NCBI GenBank assembly: GCA_964613155.1
Contig: CAZTHP010000115.1
Location: 1-6,337 of the forward strand
Length of the DNA: 6,337 nucleotides
DNA from: TWA4 sp964613155
GTDB lineage: Bacteria; Bacillota; Clostridia; Lachnospirales; Lachnospiraceae
Direction of reading: 5' to 3'
A program made the translations under genes and the position numbers. Under the pieces are notes generated by a model that saw only the letters and a list, made by a program, of their open reading frames with translations, ran no database searches and had not been told where the DNA came from. This document shows, piece by piece, positions 1 to 5,199 of this stretch (its first letter is position 1; every line of letters starts with the position of its first letter).

Positions 1-353
1 AAAAATATTCCAAAGACAGCAAAAACAAGCCAGGTCATAATACTTAATATCACACCATGTGTTGCAGCAGATTCTGCTTCCTCCCTGCGTCCTTCTCCAA
101 GCCGTCGTGAAATTAATGATGTCACGCCGGCTGCCGTACCGACTGCAAAGGCAATCAATAGATTCTGAATCGGATAAGCAAGTGACAGCGCTGACACTGC
201 TTTCTCACTGACCTGTGCTACAAAGTAACTGTCCACAATGTTATAAAGTGCCTGAATCAGCATAGAAAACATAGCAGGCAGTGACATGGATAGAATCAAG
301 GGGAACATCTTTGCAGTTCCCATACGGTTTTCTTCTTGTGTTTCTAACGGCAT
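1..353 (-). CDS. MATE family multidrug efflux transporter, N-terminal part (runs off window)
   Basis: This is the first 117 residues of a membrane antiporter; the rest lies beyond the left edge, and full MATE proteins are about 450 residues. What is seen: a short polar N-terminus, a hydrophobic stretch at about residues 16-40 running into NIVDSYFVAQ (38-47), the typical end of MATE helix 1. A second hydrophobic stretch (about 54-82) ends in the loop ISRRLGEGRREEA, which matches the family's arginine/glycine-rich cytoplasmic loop, and a third begins near 98. The ATG at 353-351 follows the stop of the upstream MarR gene by one base, with GAGG nine bases before it inside that gene, so the two are translationally linked. 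MATE pumps export cationic drugs or metabolites using Na+ or H+ gradients. Substrate is not predictable here; the MarR-MATE pairing recalls mepR-mepA of Staphylococcus aureus. Confidence 0.92.
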   Translation of the reverse strand, partial: MPLETQEENRMGTAKMFPLILSMSLPAMFSMLIQALYNIVDSYFVAQVSEKAVSALSLAYPIQNLLIAFAVGTAAGVTSLISRRLGEGRREEAESAATHGVILSIMTWLVFAVFGIF

Positions 354-354
354 T

Positions 355-786
355 TTACTTTTCCTCACTTTCGATTCTCAAAAGCTTTTGAAGAAGCTTT
401 TGCAATTCTTTTCTCTCTTGTTCTGATAAATGTTCAACCCAAGCATGGTCGATTTTCGCAACAACGATCTCCAGCTCATGCTGCATATCTTTCGCTTTTT
501 GGGTTAAGGAAACTAATTTGCTTCTAGCATCGTTGGGATTTGGGATTTTCAAAATAAATCCTTTCTTTTCCAGACTCTCTAACAACCCCAAAACAGTAGG
601 GTGTGTAATGGCACACTCCTTTTCGATATCTACGATTCTTGCACTTTGGTTTTGCTGCATAAACAAAAATTTTAAAATTCTGCATTGTGATGCGGTCAAA
701 TCATAATCTGCCAAAATCGGATTTGACATTTTGTCAAATTCAATGGATGCTGTTTTTATTAAAACTGCAATTCTATTAGTATTCAT
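355..786 (-). CDS. MarR family transcriptional regulator (probable repressor of the MATE pump)
   Basis: A 143-residue protein, the usual MarR length. Seen: an N-terminal helix (about 5-25), a winged helix-turn-helix with recognition region around residues 49-75 (IVDIEKECAITHPTVLGLLESL), a wing carrying the family's D-x-R signature (D86, R88 in NPNDARSKLVSLT), and a long C-terminal dimerisation helix (about 97-140). The ATG has CGGAG six bases upstream. It is the first gene of a two-gene minus-strand operon with the MATE pump. Its promoter contains an inverted repeat placed where a bound dimer would block RNA polymerase, so autoregulation relieved by a pump substrate is the likely model (inference from MepR/MarR precedent). 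The family call is firm; the ligand is unknown. Confidence 0.93.
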   Translation of the reverse strand: MNTNRIAVLIKTASIEFDKMSNPILADYDLTASQCRILKFLFMQQNQSARIVDIEKECAITHPTVLGLLESLEKKGFILKIPNPNDARSKLVSLTQKAKDMQHELEIVVAKIDHAWVEHLSEQERKELQKLLQKLLRIESEEK

Positions 787-801
787 AATTTTCTCCGTAT
801 T

Positions 802-833
802 TTCTTAGTTTCTTATTTTCTTATTTTCTTTTC
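802..833. repeat. Short 8-bp tandem repeat in the marR leader
   Basis: Four consecutive 8-base units on the plus strand read TTCTTAGT, TTCTTATT, TTCTTATT and TTCTTTTC. In the minus-strand transcript this makes an unstructured A-rich leader (AATAAGAA-type units) between the operator and the ribosome binding site. It could simply be low-complexity sequence that keeps the leader open. Confidence 0.5.
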
Positions 834-866
834 GTAGCTACCTACTAATTATAAGTAGGTAGCTAC
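834..866. promoter_or_regulatory. Probable MarR operator: 13-bp inverted repeat over the promoter
   Basis: Arms GTAGCTACCTACT (834-846) and AGTAGGTAGCTAC (854-866) are perfect inverted copies around a 7-bp centre that is mostly the -10 box. Each arm also contains the self-complementary octamer GTAGCTAC (834-841 and 859-866), with centres 25 bp apart. The site could therefore bind one dimer across the whole repeat or one dimer per arm. One arm fills most of the -35/-10 spacer and the other covers the predicted start point. That the adjacent MarR binds it is inferred. Confidence 0.82.
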
Positions 867-876
867 CTTGTGTCAA
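848..876 (-). promoter_or_regulatory. Consensus sigma-A promoter of the marR-MATE operon
   Basis: On the minus strand TTGACA (876-871) and TATAAT (853-848) are separated by exactly 17 bases, a perfect match to the housekeeping consensus at both boxes. Transcription should start near 841, giving an A-rich leader of about 55 nt before the MarR start. A promoter this strong next to a pump gene makes sense only if it is normally repressed, which fits the overlapping inverted repeat. Confidence 0.88.
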
Positions 877-964
877 GGAGATAGAATACAGACAGAAATA
901 TAATCTATTTATTCAAAATAGTGTTTAGCACGGAATCGAATGAATTTGAGACAACGCGGTTGAT

Positions 965-980
965 ATAAATTGCAATTTAT
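965..980. promoter_or_regulatory. Perfect 16-bp palindrome, possible operator
   Basis: ATAAATTGCAATTTAT is identical to its own reverse complement with no central gap. It lies in non-coding sequence about 90 bp upstream of the marR-MATE promoter on the minus-strand reading. No good promoter overlaps it on either strand. It may be a regulator binding site left from a lost gene, or a chance AT-rich palindrome. Confidence 0.4.
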
Positions 981-1060
981 CCTGTGAAAACATCTACTTT
1001 AACATGCAAGATCCGTTAGAAGAAAGCGTGACCTTGATGGTCTGGAATATCCAGGCTGTC

Positions 1061-1177
1061 ATGGTCTTTTTTTCTTATACGGCAAAAGCAAAAGATGGAA
1101 GCAAAAAGAAAGTAACCTGCAAAGTGACGGTCAAAGCAGCCGAAAAAGATAATTTCAAAATTATAAGGCAATACTAA
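1061..1177 (+). pseudogene. Remnant of a Big_2 (bacterial Ig-like) surface protein C-terminus
   Basis: The frame ending in TAA at 1175-1177 reads SYTAKAKDGSKKKVTCKVTVKAAEKDN before the stop. This closely resembles the last two strands of Big_2 domains, which typically end T-A-K-A-x-D-G-S-x-K-x-A-x-C-x-V-T-V. Big_2 domains occur in secreted and wall-bound proteins of Clostridia. The same frame is open back to 950, but the residues before about 1073 do not look like the expected earlier strands, and no ribosome binding site or plausible start was found. The first ATG in frame at 1061 is given only as a boundary. The simplest reading is a decayed fragment; a fortuitous short peptide is the alternative. 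Confidence 0.5.
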
Positions 1178-1181
1178 AAGC

Positions 1182-1322
1182 TCAACCAAAGTATTTCTCT
1201 AATAAGCCCTGTAATGCCTTGACGTGTCTTACTTCATCTCTATTAGCAGCATAAAATAAAATGGGGAAAAAGAACGTAAAAAAGAAATTTCCCTGAATAA
1301 TTGACAAATGTGGCGAAACAAA
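1182..1322 (-). pseudogene. Possible coding remnant, unrecognised
   Basis: On the minus strand a 46-residue frame is open from 1322 to a TGA at 1184-1182. It ends with AANRDEVRHVKALQGLLEKYFG, an amphipathic, helix-like tail that looks like the genuine C-terminus of a protein. Its upstream half is phenylalanine-rich because it reads the A-rich tract at 1254-1290. There is no start codon with a ribosome binding site. It ends five bases from the Big_2-like remnant on the other strand. It could be a gene fragment, part of a dispersed intergenic repeat, or chance; I do not recognise a family. Confidence 0.22.
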
Positions 1323-1329
1323 TTAAGCT
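1301..1329 (+). promoter_or_regulatory. Tentative promoter of the membrane-protein gene
   Basis: A perfect TTGACA (1301-1306) is followed after 17 bases by TAAGCT (1324-1329), which matches only three of six -10 positions. It is the best placed candidate, with the start codon about 40 bases downstream, but the weak -10 keeps confidence low. No inverted repeat overlaps it. Confidence 0.3.
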
Positions 1330-1369
1330 AAGGAAGCGTGTAAATGGTTGAGTAATAGGGGGATAAAAC

Positions 1370-2128
1370 ATGTCTTATATATCAATTCTACATTTTATAA
1401 AATTGATTTTTCGTTCTTGTCTGCTGGTTGCCGCTGCGATTTCTTATGCGGTAAATCGAATGCAGCAGTCAGGAAATTTGATTTTCGATGCGGAACATAG
1501 ACCGTTTATTTTGTTTTTGATTTGGCTGATTTTTGTAATAGAAATGGTTTTTCGCTTTTTTCCATCACGAGTTGAAAGCATGGGATGTCAAAAACAGTTT
1601 AAACGAAATTACAAGCCAACATCGGTCCAAAAAGAAAAACGTCAATCGGATCGATCGGTTTTGTGGGTGGCGGTGTTTTGGATTTTCCTGAATGGAATAA
1701 TTGGTGTGCTGCGTAGTGGAAAGCTGATTGACGATGGTATTTTGCTGCTGATCAGTCTGGTATTTTCGGTTTGCGATATGATCTGCATTTTATTTTTTTG
1801 CCCTTTTCAGACCTGGTTTATGAAAAATAAATGTTGTACAAGCTGCAGGATTTACAATTGGGATTATGCGATGATGTTTACGCCGTTACTGTTTACGAGG
1901 GACTTTCTGGCATGGAGTCTCTTTGGGGTGGCATTTTTGCTTCTGCTGCGTTGGGAGCTTACGGTATATATGCATCCAGAGCGTTTTTCAGAGGAAACGA
2001 ATGCTTGCCTTGCCTGTTCTGCATGCAAGGAAAAGCTTTGTCAGCATAAAAAACAACTTCGCCGTTTCTGGAAAAGAAATCAAGATAGACTGCACTTGAA
2101 AGAGAAGGATCGTATAAAGGAAGCGTAA
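1370..2128 (+). CDS. Cysteine-rich multi-pass membrane protein of unknown function
   Basis: A 252-residue protein starting at an ATG with AGGGGGA six bases upstream. Hydrophobic segments lie at about residues 5-27, 44-64, 97-114, 121-149 and 167-200, so about four to six membrane spans. A basic loop (74-95) follows span 2, and the C-terminal tail (226-252) is strongly basic and probably cytoplasmic. Two cysteine clusters stand out: C155, C156 and C159 in KCCTSCRIYNWDYAMMF, just after a membrane segment with C135, C139 and C144, and C213, C216, C219, C224 with H226 near the C-terminus (CxxCxxCx4CxH). These suggest metal or Fe-S binding or thiol chemistry at the membrane face. The NWD and RWELTVYMHPERF stretches look like conserved motifs. 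I cannot name a family. It is alone on its transcript: the next gene has its own promoter 14 bases after this stop. Confidence 0.8.
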   Translation: MSYISILHFIKLIFRSCLLVAAAISYAVNRMQQSGNLIFDAEHRPFILFLIWLIFVIEMVFRFFPSRVESMGCQKQFKRNYKPTSVQKEKRQSDRSVLWVAVFWIFLNGIIGVLRSGKLIDDGILLLISLVFSVCDMICILFFCPFQTWFMKNKCCTSCRIYNWDYAMMFTPLLFTRDFLAWSLFGVAFLLLLRWELTVYMHPERFSEETNACLACSACKEKLCQHKKQLRRFWKRNQDRLHLKEKDRIKEA

Positions 2129-2141
2129 ATCAATCGTTCTA

Positions 2142-2170
2142 TTGACAAGTTCATGTAAATGAACTACAAT
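2142..2170 (+). promoter_or_regulatory. Strong sigma-A promoter of the marR-DUF5131 operon
   Basis: TTGACA (2142-2147) and TACAAT (2165-2170) are 17 bases apart: a perfect -35 and a five-of-six -10. Transcription should begin near 2177, about 37 bases before the GTG start. The spacer is almost entirely occupied by the first palindromic operator. Confidence 0.88.
2148..2165. promoter_or_regulatory. Operator copy 1 in the promoter spacer
   Basis: AGTTCATGTAAATGAACT has perfect 7-bp arms around a 4-bp centre and fills the -35/-10 spacer. It shares 14 of 18 positions with copy 2 downstream. Such 16-20 bp palindromes are typical MarR sites, and the adjacent MarR gene is the obvious candidate to bind (inference). 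Confidence 0.83.
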
Positions 2171-2188
2171 AGTTAATGCAGATTAACT
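2171..2188. promoter_or_regulatory. Operator copy 2 over the transcription start
   Basis: AGTTAATGCAGATTAACT has perfect 7-bp arms with a 4-bp centre and begins directly after the -10 box. Its centre is 23 bp from that of copy 1, about two helical turns, so two dimers would sit on roughly the same face. Compared with copy 1, the fifth base and its symmetry partner change together (C/G to A/T), which keeps the palindrome intact and argues for real selection. Confidence 0.8.
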
Positions 2189-2213
2189 AAAAGAGTGAAT
2201 TAGGAGAATCAGT

Positions 2214-2639
2214 GTGGATAAATATGTAGATGCAAACAGAGTTTTTTCCAAGTTTTCACGAAATTATATGGAACTTAAGAAAAATCTGCCGATCAGACCG
2301 AGTGAAATGGCGGTGTTGAATATTATCACGCAGCGTGAAGGGCAGTATACGCCGCTGATGATAGCAGAGCTGCTCGGTGTATCGAAGCCGATGATAGCGG
2401 CCCATCTTCAAGTTCTTTTGAAAAAAGGCTATATTCAGAAGGAAGTTTCCACAGAAGACAGGCGCAGTTTCTATGTTTTGCCGACCGATCAGGCAGTTCA
2501 GCTGACGGAGCAATTTAATGGAAAACAAACGGAATATCTGAAAGCGATGGAAACTACAATTGGGGAGGCAGAATTTAACAAATTGATCTATTTGCTGGAT
2601 CAAACACTGCCGATACTTGAGAGATTATTAGAGGAGTAA
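2214..2639 (+). CDS. MarR family transcriptional regulator, first gene of a cassette with DUF5131
   Basis: A 141-residue MarR protein. The start is a GTG at 2214, chosen because AGGAG (2202-2206) lies seven bases upstream and no in-frame ATG precedes the domain. Seen: N-terminal dimerisation helix (about 5-25), winged helix-turn-helix with recognition region at 46-71 (TPLMIAELLGVSKPMIAAHLQVLLKKG), a wing with the D-R-R signature (82-84, EDRRSFYVLPT), and a long C-terminal helical part (92-140). It shares little sequence with the other MarR protein in the window beyond the fold. Its promoter carries two near-identical palindromes, implying autorepression of the whole transcript. The next gene starts 3 bases after its stop and uses GAGGAG inside this gene's last codons, so expression of the two is tightly coupled. 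Ligand unknown. Confidence 0.93.
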   Translation: MDKYVDANRVFSKFSRNYMELKKNLPIRPSEMAVLNIITQREGQYTPLMIAELLGVSKPMIAAHLQVLLKKGYIQKEVSTEDRRSFYVLPTDQAVQLTEQFNGKQTEYLKAMETTIGEAEFNKLIYLLDQTLPILERLLEE

Positions 2640-2642
2640 CCT

Positions 2643-3407
2643 ATGCAAAATAATGAAATCAATCAAGCTGTGACATGGAATCCATGGCATGGCTGCAAGA
2701 AAGTAAGTCCTGGCTGCAAGAATTGCTTTGTTTATAAAATGGATCGACGTTATGGCAGAGATACCACGATTATCACAAAAGGGAAAACTACATATGAACT
2801 GAAGGACAAGGACTGTCCCTACGGTTCTCTGGTGAAGCTTTGCTTTTCCTCAGACTTTTTTATTGAGGAAGCAGATGAATGGCGTAAAGGCTGCTGGGAT
2901 TTTATCCGCCGTCGTAAGGATTGTATTTTTGTTACGACAACGAAGCGCCCTGAACGAATTAAGGACTGTGTTCCAGCTGATTGGGGAGAAGGCTGGGAAC
3001 ATTTTCATCTGAGCATTTCCATTGAAAATCAGGAGATGGCAGATAAGCGTTTGCCGCATTTTTTGGATGCTCCTCTGAAACATCGTGAAGTCTTCTGTTC
3101 TCCGCTGATCGAACCCATTAAATTGGGCAAGTATCTCGATACCGGTCTGATCAAATGTGTCAATGTAGGCGGTGAAATGGCTGCGAAAAGCGAGGTGCGC
3201 CCGATTAAGTGGGAGTGGGTGCGTGACTTGTATTTAGAAGCAAAAGAACGAGAGATTGAATTTTATTTTCATCAATGCGGCTCGATGTTTCTGCGTGATG
3301 GGGTCAACATTGGGAAGTGGAAATTGAAAGAACAGATTACCCGTGCGGAAGAAATTCAGCATGAGTTGGAAAACATGTACGGTGAGACACCAAAAAGCAA
3401 GCAATAA
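2643..3407 (+). CDS. DUF5131 / phage Gp37-Gp68 family protein (three-Cys motif, radical-SAM-like)
   Basis: A 254-residue protein, normal for the family. Seen: the N-terminal signature TWNPWHGCKKVSPGCKNCFV with C18, C25 and C28 (Cx6CxxC), followed by RRYGRD; then LCFSSDFF (67-73), TTTKRPERI (98-106), SISIENQ (124-130), SPLIEPI (153-159), VGGEMA (175-180) and FYFHQCG (207-213), all in the order found in Gp37/Gp68 (PF07505) proteins. The three cysteines resemble those that hold the 4Fe-4S cluster of radical SAM enzymes, and the alternating strand-helix pattern suits a TIM-barrel-like fold; the chemistry is not known. Members often sit in phages or beside a 'three-Cys-motif partner' (TcmP). No such partner is seen here; a MarR regulator is the upstream neighbour instead. 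No phage structural genes are in the window. Confidence 0.9.
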   Translation: MQNNEINQAVTWNPWHGCKKVSPGCKNCFVYKMDRRYGRDTTIITKGKTTYELKDKDCPYGSLVKLCFSSDFFIEEADEWRKGCWDFIRRRKDCIFVTTTKRPERIKDCVPADWGEGWEHFHLSISIENQEMADKRLPHFLDAPLKHREVFCSPLIEPIKLGKYLDTGLIKCVNVGGEMAAKSEVRPIKWEWVRDLYLEAKEREIEFYFHQCGSMFLRDGVNIGKWKLKEQITRAEEIQHELENMYGETPKSKQ

Positions 3408-3539
3408 AAGGAATCTGTGGTGAGAATTTATGACTCGTAAGTGAGTCTTGAATTAAAAATAGTGTCAAGTGACCTATGCAAAAATGAGCCAAGAGAAAAC
3501 GGTTCAGATGAAGTTTGAAAAGAAAAAGGAGAATGTGAT
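3408..3539 (+). other. Intergenic leader of the nitroreductase gene
   Basis: It contains a short inverted repeat, GACTC (3432-3436) with GAGTC (3443-3447), without a following T-run, so it is a poor terminator. It also contains the small GTCA-AG-TGAC repeat at about 3464-3473. No convincing promoter pair was found, so read-through from the marR-DUF5131 operon is possible. AAGGAG at 3526-3531 is the ribosome binding site of the next gene. Confidence 0.4.
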
Positions 3540-4073
3540 ATGAATACTTTAGAAGCGATTTACAGCAGAAAATCCATTCGCGATTTTAATGGAAAAAATA
3601 TTACAGAAAAGGAACTGAATGAGATCCTGAAAGCAGCGTATGCGGCACCTGTAGGACGAGCAATGTATGATACTTTGAGTATGACAGTTATAAGCAACAA
3701 AGAACTTCTTGGCAAATGGGAACAGCATATGGCAGCTGCTACAGGAAATCCTGATATGCATCCATTCTATGGAGCGCCTACTGTTATTTTACTCTCATCT
3801 GCAATTCCGTCAGCACAGATGAGCAATTTATCCTATTCCAATGCGGCAATTGTTGTACAGAATATGTCACTTGCAGCAACAGAACTTGGAATCGGAACTT
3901 GCCATATTTGGGGAGCGGTTGGCGTCTTAAATGGTAATGAAGAACTTGTAAAAGAATTGAAAGTACCCGAAGGTATGGTACCTTGCTGTGCAATCGCACT
4001 TGGTCATTTCGATGGTAAATATGAAGTACGTGAAATCGCAGCAGATCGTATTAAAACCGAATATGTAAAATAA
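3540..4073 (+). CDS. Nitroreductase family protein (FMN-dependent oxidoreductase)
   Basis: A 177-residue protein, within the range for short clostridial nitroreductases. Seen: the FMN-phosphate-binding start SRKSIRDF (9-16), AAPVGRAMYDTLSMTVI (35-51) corresponding to the family's 'APSxxNxQPWxFxVI' region, and NAAIVVQNMSLAATELGIGTCHIWGA (101-126), the highly conserved helix and loop. Near the C-terminus CAIALGHFDGKYE (150-162) replaces the usual 'x-x-GYP' motif. These enzymes are cytoplasmic homodimers that use NAD(P)H to reduce nitro compounds, quinones or flavins; the substrate cannot be told. The ATG has AAGGAG eight bases upstream. It lies 132 bases after the DUF5131 gene with no clear terminator between, so co-expression is possible but not shown. 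A strong hairpin terminator follows. Confidence 0.92.
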   Translation: MNTLEAIYSRKSIRDFNGKNITEKELNEILKAAYAAPVGRAMYDTLSMTVISNKELLGKWEQHMAAATGNPDMHPFYGAPTVILLSSAIPSAQMSNLSYSNAAIVVQNMSLAATELGIGTCHIWGAVGVLNGNEELVKELKVPEGMVPCCAIALGHFDGKYEVREIAADRIKTEYVK

Positions 4074-4105
4074 TTCTTTCGCAGCGTAGGAAGCGGAAGC
4101 TATTG

Positions 4106-4193
4106 GAAAGAAAGAGCTGTTGCAAAATAGATCAAGAACAATCGACTCGTTCAGGATTTATGGAGCAAGAGCTCTTTTTTTCTGTATTTTTTT
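4106..4193 (+). terminator. Large stem-loop terminator between convergent genes
   Basis: Arms at 4106-4123 and 4165-4182 pair over 18 positions with one G-G mismatch and one G-U pair, around a 41-base loop, and the right arm itself runs into T7, followed by a second T7 at 4187-4193. It ends the nitroreductase transcript. The left arm gives a poorer T-rich run on the other strand, so it may also partly stop the minus-strand fructokinase transcript, which ends at 4205. The loop is long for a simple terminator and contains a small inner pairing (GAAC with GTTC). Confidence 0.78.
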
Positions 4194-4204
4194 AAACGCA
4201 GCGA

Positions 4205-5146
4205 TTATTTTTGAAGTTCTCGTTCAATCTGTTCTGTATTGGGAATCGCAGGGATTCCACCCATTGTCTGCACACATAAGCCGCCGGACATATTTCCATA
4301 GAGAAGGGCAGCTTCGAGCAGTTCCGGAGTGATATCAGTGCGATGGCTGACACCCTGCATCAATAATTTGGACAGAAAACCGCCCCAGAAAGCATCACCG
4401 GCTCCAGTTGCATCAATTGCATGAACCCGATTTCCAGGGATATGTTTTTGCGTTCCATTGAAATAATAGATGGCACCGTCAGCGCCGAGTGTCTGTACGA
4501 CAACTGTGATCTGGTGCTGTTCCATAAAGGTGTGGATATTTTCTGCACCGCCAACGAAATACAGTTCTTCATCTGAAATTTTTAAGAAATCTACGTAGGG
4601 CAGGATCGTGTCCACTTCTGTTTTACATTTCTCAATATCGTGCCAGATCATATCGCGGTAATTCACATCGAAGCTTACAAGTTTGTGGTGTTCATGCGCC
4701 AGTTTCATTGCATATTGGATGGCCTCACGGCTGGGATTGTCGGATAAGGAAAAGGAACCGGCGTGGAACATCCGGCATCCGGGGATATTGGCATGGTCAA
4801 CATCCTCTTTGCTTAATAAAAGATCGGCTCCGGGCTTGCGGGCGAAGGTAAAGGAACGTTCTCCATTTTCATAAAGAGTGACAAATGCCAGGGTTGTGAT
4901 GGCTTCATCGGTAAGGTTTGGACAAAGCATCGTGATGTGATGATCTTCTAACGTGGATTTTAGACGTTTTCCAAAGTCATCATTTCCCAAAACTCCTAAA
5001 AATGCCGTGGAAAGACCGTTTTTAGCAGTTGAAACTGCAACATTTGCAGGAGCTCCGCCGGGATTGGCGGTAAAAGTAAATGGTTTTTGATCGGGTGTAA
5101 AATCAATCAGCATTTCGCCAGCGCAAATAATATCGTAAGAATTCAT
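4205..5146 (-). CDS. PfkB-family carbohydrate kinase, probable fructokinase
   Basis: A 313-residue cytoplasmic sugar kinase of normal length. Seen: N-terminal CAGEMLIDFTP (8-18), the sugar-binding signature NPGGAPANVAV (28-38), FDVNYR (159-164), KISDEEL (189-195), and the C-terminal PfkB signature DATGAGDAFWGGF (245-257), in which D251 is the catalytic base and the GAGD loop forms the anion hole. NPGGAPANVAV and FDVNYR are typical of ScrK-type fructokinases, which turn fructose into fructose-6-phosphate with ATP; ribokinase or another PfkB specificity is less likely but not excluded. The ATG has GAGG eight bases upstream. It lies 53 bases downstream of the LacI-type gene on the same strand with no terminator between, so both are probably one operon, as in sucrose or fructan utilisation loci. 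Confidence 0.92.
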   Translation of the reverse strand: MNSYDIICAGEMLIDFTPDQKPFTFTANPGGAPANVAVSTAKNGLSTAFLGVLGNDDFGKRLKSTLEDHHITMLCPNLTDEAITTLAFVTLYENGERSFTFARKPGADLLLSKEDVDHANIPGCRMFHAGSFSLSDNPSREAIQYAMKLAHEHHKLVSFDVNYRDMIWHDIEKCKTEVDTILPYVDFLKISDEELYFVGGAENIHTFMEQHQITVVVQTLGADGAIYYFNGTQKHIPGNRVHAIDATGAGDAFWGGFLSKLLMQGVSHRTDITPELLEAALLYGNMSGGLCVQTMGGIPAIPNTEQIERELQK

Positions 5147-5199
5147 TGTAACTACCTCACTTTCTACAGATTCGAGTTGTAAATAAATATTAAGTCGAT

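Larger units (their letters stand above)
877..1369. other. Intergenic region without an intact gene
   Basis: About 490 bases between the marR-MATE promoter and the membrane-protein gene. It contains a weak hairpin (CTATTT 905-910 with AAATAG 916-921), a perfect 16-bp palindrome (965-980), a degraded Big_2-like coding remnant (to 1177), a possible minus-strand coding remnant (from 1322 down to 1182), and a TTGACA box at 1301-1306. No tRNA, CRISPR or insertion-sequence end was recognised. The mixture of broken fragments suggests an old site of gene loss or insertion. Confidence 0.6.

Noticed and set aside
899..904. TATAAT as a plus-strand promoter
   Set aside because: No -35-like hexamer at 16-18 bases upstream and no gene begins downstream.
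1831..2049. 72-residue frame within the membrane-protein gene
   Set aside because: It overlaps in another frame with a continuous gene that has a good ribosome binding site and coherent membrane segments; no sign of a frameshift.
2643..3407. DUF5131 gene as evidence of a prophage
   Set aside because: No integrase, capsid, tail, lysis or packaging gene is visible; the family also occurs outside phages.
3432..3447. GACTC/GAGTC hairpin as a terminator of the DUF5131 gene
   Set aside because: The stem is only five pairs and no T-run follows on the plus strand.
3448..3480. TTGAAT and nearby AT-rich bases as a nitroreductase promoter
   Set aside because: No hexamer at 16-18 bases matches the -10 consensus at more than two or three positions.
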